Positions 5,793 to 7,539 of a DNA stretch of 7,539 bases are shown here, piece after piece. The translations under genes and the position numbers were made by a program. Source of the DNA: Alphaproteobacteria bacterium (lineage in GTDB: Bacteria > Pseudomonadota > Alphaproteobacteria > Caulobacterales > Maricaulaceae); NCBI GenBank assembly GCA_030428405.1, contig JAUIEH010000120.1, positions 1 to 7,539 on the forward strand, written 5' to 3'. The first letter of the stretch is position 1. Each line of letters starts with the position of its first letter. The notes below the pieces were generated by a model. The model had not been told where the DNA came from and did no database searches. It worked only from the letters and a program-made list of their open reading frames with translations.

Positions 5793-6968
5793 CTAACGCG
5801 GCTCGAGGCGCAAGATGCGGCCCTCGGGGCTATCAGTAGCAAGATAAATATAGCCGTCCGGCCCCGTGCGCACGTCGCGGATGCGTTCGCCGAGATCCGT
5901 CAGGAGCGGCTCCATGCCGATGACGCGGTCGCCGTCGGCTTCGAAGCGCTGGAGCTGCATGCCCGCGAGCGCGCCGATGAAGAGGTCGCCGTTCCAATCG
6001 GGAAAGGCCGTGCCCTGATAAAACGTCATGCCAGAAGGCGCGATCGAGGGCTCCCAATACCAGATGGGTTGTTCCATGCCCTCGGCGCGGGCGTGTTCGG
6101 AGATGGGCCGGCCGTTATAATTGACCCCGTAGGTGATGGCGGGCCAGCCGTAATTGCGTCCGGCCTGCGGAATGTTGATTTCATCGCCGCCGCGCGCGCC
6201 ATGTTCATGCGTCCACAGAACGCCTGTTTCCGGATGGATGGCTGCGCCTTGAACATTGCGGTGGCCGTAAGACCAGATTTCCGTTTCAGGCTCGAGCTCG
6301 GACGGGCCGTCATAGATCGTATTGAAGGGATTGCCGGGCGCGGGCGCGCCGTCATCGGTCAGGCGCACGATTGTCCCGATGTGGTTGGCGGTGTTTTGCG
6401 CGTCCTCGGAATAATCGCCGCCATCGCCAAGCGTCAGGAATAACAAACCCTCCGGGTCGAAGGCGAGGCGGCCGCCGAAATGTCGCCCGCGCGCGGCCCG
6501 ATGATTGGCGACGAAGATGGTGCGGCCATCCTCAAGCCGGCTCAGGTCGTCCGACAGCCTTGCGCGGTCGAGCGCGGTATGCGGCGCATCGCGCGGACCT
6601 GAAGCGTAAGAGAGATAGATGAGCCGGTTTTCCTCAAACTCCGGATGCAGAGCAACTTCCAGCAAGCCGCCTTGATTGACCGCCGTGACGGCGAGGTCAT
6701 GCGCGATCGGCGCCGATACCGTCCCGTCGAGCGCGACATGGCGCAGCCGCCCCGGACGCTCTGTCACGAGCATGGAGCCGTCGGGCAGAAACGCGATGCT
6801 CCAGGGATGTTCGAGACCGCGCGCGACTTCGACGACGTTGAAATCGGCCTCAAAACTTTCTTCCGAAGCGACCACGTCGCCCGGCGCCGAGAGTGCAGGC
6901 GCGGCGGTGAGCAGGCAGGCGGCGAAAGCGTGCGCGCAAAGTGAGACGGCGGCGCGGCGTGCGGTCAT
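5793..6968 (-). CDS. Exported PQQ-dependent aldose/sorbosone dehydrogenase (YliI/Asd-like)
   Basis: Predicted periplasmic quinoprotein oxidising sugars (aldoses or sorbosone) with PQQ as cofactor. It is 391 residues from the ATG at 6968. The N-terminus MTARRAAVSL...AAPALSA is a Sec signal peptide with likely cleavage after ALSA; the Cys in it do not form a lipobox. The rest is a glucose/sorbosone dehydrogenase beta-propeller: GLEHPWSIAFLPDG (51-64), RHFGGRL (162-168) with the expected catalytic His H163, GHRNVQG (235-241), HEHGARGGDEIN (254-265) and GRNYGWP (270-276). The reading frame is open to an ATG at 7061, but that would bury the signal peptide behind 31 hydrophilic residues, and a strong GGAGG site precedes 6968. 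No PQQ synthesis genes are visible, so the cofactor is assumed from the family. It lies 78 bp upstream of the pentapeptide gene. Confidence 0.9.
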   Translation of the reverse strand: MTARRAAVSLCAHAFAACLLTAAPALSAPGDVVASEESFEADFNVVEVARGLEHPWSIAFLPDGSMLVTERPGRLRHVALDGTVSAPIAHDLAVTAVNQGGLLEVALHPEFEENRLIYLSYASGPRDAPHTALDRARLSDDLSRLEDGRTIFVANHRAARGRHFGGRLAFDPEGLLFLTLGDGGDYSEDAQNTANHIGTIVRLTDDGAPAPGNPFNTIYDGPSELEPETEIWSYGHRNVQGAAIHPETGVLWTHEHGARGGDEINIPQAGRNYGWPAITYGVNYNGRPISEHARAEGMEQPIWYWEPSIAPSGMTFYQGTAFPDWNGDLFIGALAGMQLQRFEADGDRVIGMEPLLTDLGERIRDVRTGPDGYIYLATDSPEGRILRLEPR

Positions 6969-6978
6969 GTCGTGCTTT

Positions 6979-6983
6979 CCTCC
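6979..6983 (-). promoter_or_regulatory. Ribosome binding site deciding the dehydrogenase start
   Basis: GGAGG (minus strand), extended as GGAGGAAA across 6976-6983, lies 10 nt before the ATG at 6968. It sits inside the longer open frame, arguing against the ATGs at 7061 and 6989. Confidence 0.6.
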
Positions 6984-7070
6984 ATTCATCGCCGAGAAGC
7001 TTTGCGTACGGACACAATCTTCGTTTTGCGTTGATCCGGGGCGTAGTTCCGGTTTGCGCATCTGCGCGCA

Positions 7071-7097
7071 TATTTAGCGCTACAGGCAGGTTTTCAA
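7071..7097 (-). promoter_or_regulatory. Caulobacter-type promoter for the dehydrogenase gene
   Basis: On the minus strand TTGAAAA (7091-7097) is followed after 12 nt by GCTAAATA (7071-7078). This matches the Caulobacter housekeeping pattern TTGACGS-N10-14-GCTANAWC in 7 of 8 bases of the -10 box. Transcription would start near 7064, giving a leader of about 95 nt before 6968. The 249-bp divergent gap 6969-7217 holds no other gene. Confidence 0.45.
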
Positions 7098-7182
7098 ACC
7101 TCGCGCGCGAAAAATTCGCGTTGCGCGATGGAAATCGCGGCGCCGCCGCAGGGCGCGCTCGGCGCATGGCCGCCGGCCGGTC

Positions 7183-7188
7183 TATACT
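7183..7188 (+). promoter_or_regulatory. Possible -10 box of the MgtC-like gene
   Basis: TATACT stands out in GC-rich DNA 29 nt before the ATG at 7218, which would give a leader of about 23 nt. There is no good -35 at 16-18 nt upstream. Confidence 0.35.
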
Positions 7189-7217
7189 GCGTAACGCACG
7201 GGGCTCGAAGGGCGCGC

Positions 7218-7539
7218 ATGACACTGGATGAAAGCTTCTGGCGCCTGGCGCTGGCCTTCGGCATCGGCCTTCTGGTCGGGCTCGAGCGCGAAGTGCAGCG
7301 CGCCGATGAGGCCGATGGCCGCAACATTGCGGGGCTGCGCACATTCGCGCTCGTCGGACTGCTCGGCGGCGTTGCGGGCGCCGTCTCGGCGGTGTTCGAG
7401 AACGCGGTCGCGAGCGGCTTCGTCATTGTCGGCGGCTTTCTCGCCATCGCCGTCGCCGCCACGTGGATGCGCGTCAAACAGGCCGAGATGACCCAGGATG
7501 TCGGGGCGACGACGCTCACCGCCGTCTTGCTGGTCTACG
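7218..7539 (+). CDS. MgtC/SapB (DUF4010-type) family membrane protein, N-terminal part (runs off the right edge)
   Basis: The 107 visible codons show three hydrophobic segments (about 7-22, 41-60, 64-84). They contain the MgtC/SapB hallmark GLLVGLERE (17-25) and AGLRTFALVGLLG (38-50), followed by TQDVGATTLTAVLLVY, which suits the larger MgtC-plus-DUF4010 proteins. MgtC proteins are inner-membrane factors linked to magnesium limitation and modulation of the ATP synthase in some pathogens; the role of the DUF4010-type versions is not established. The ATG at 7218 has AAGGG 5 nt upstream. Divergent from the sugar dehydrogenase gene. The C-terminal part, which would confirm the subfamily, is outside the window. 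Confidence 0.85.
   Translation, partial: MTLDESFWRLALAFGIGLLVGLEREVQRADEADGRNIAGLRTFALVGLLGGVAGAVSAVFENAVASGFVIVGGFLAIAVAATWMRVKQAEMTQDVGATTLTAVLLVY

Noticed and set aside
5790..6443. 217-codon open frame on the plus strand
   Set aside because: Antisense shadow of the sugar dehydrogenase; no ribosome site and no family resemblance.
7106..7120. Small inverted repeat CGCGAA-AAA-TTCGCG in the dehydrogenase/MgtC-like divergent gap
   Set aside because: Six-base arms are expected by chance in CG-rich intergenic DNA and no T-run follows.

Overview
The window is GC-rich chromosomal DNA whose proteins look alphaproteobacterial: the RecR and glutaryl-CoA dehydrogenase sequences are typical of that class, and one promoter fits the Caulobacter-type housekeeping pattern. 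A Caulobacterales- or Parvularculales-like host is a guess. There are seven genes, two of them cut by the window edges. I see no tRNA, rRNA, CRISPR array, insertion sequence or phage gene.

Layout: (1) 1-678, minus strand, the N-terminal 226 codons of glutaryl-CoA dehydrogenase (gcdH). (2) 679-871, a divergent promoter region. (3) 872-1474, plus strand, recR, which meets tail-to-tail with (4) 1471-2499, minus strand, a CPBP-family intramembrane protease; their stop codons interlock in one CTAG. (5) 2613-3707, minus strand, an AraC-type regulator carried on a seven-helix membrane domain, 113 bp upstream of the protease gene and on the same strand. (6) 3837-5714, minus strand, a 625-residue pentapeptide-repeat protein with a two-helix, channel-like C-terminal end. 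(7) 5793-6968, minus strand, an exported PQQ-type aldose/sorbosone dehydrogenase. (8) 7218 to the window end, plus strand, the start of an MgtC/SapB-family membrane protein, divergent from (7). No gap exceeds 250 bp.

How the genes relate: gcdH, recR, the sugar dehydrogenase and the MgtC-like gene look like unrelated housekeeping or metabolic genes. Two parts merit attention. The first is the pairing of a membrane-embedded AraC regulator with an intramembrane protease, a plausible signalling pair at the inner membrane; this is inference from gene order and topology. The second is the pentapeptide-repeat gene. It has clearly lower GC than the regulator gene beside it (about 55% against about 72% in stretches counted by hand). 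It contains a six-copy 33-bp tandem repeat encoding an 11-residue repeat, and a perfect 17-bp inverted repeat with a 2-nt loop inside the coding sequence. Its C-terminus is arranged like a two-transmembrane pore module but lacks a recognisable selectivity filter. I do not claim a proven new system; this gene is the best candidate for something little described.
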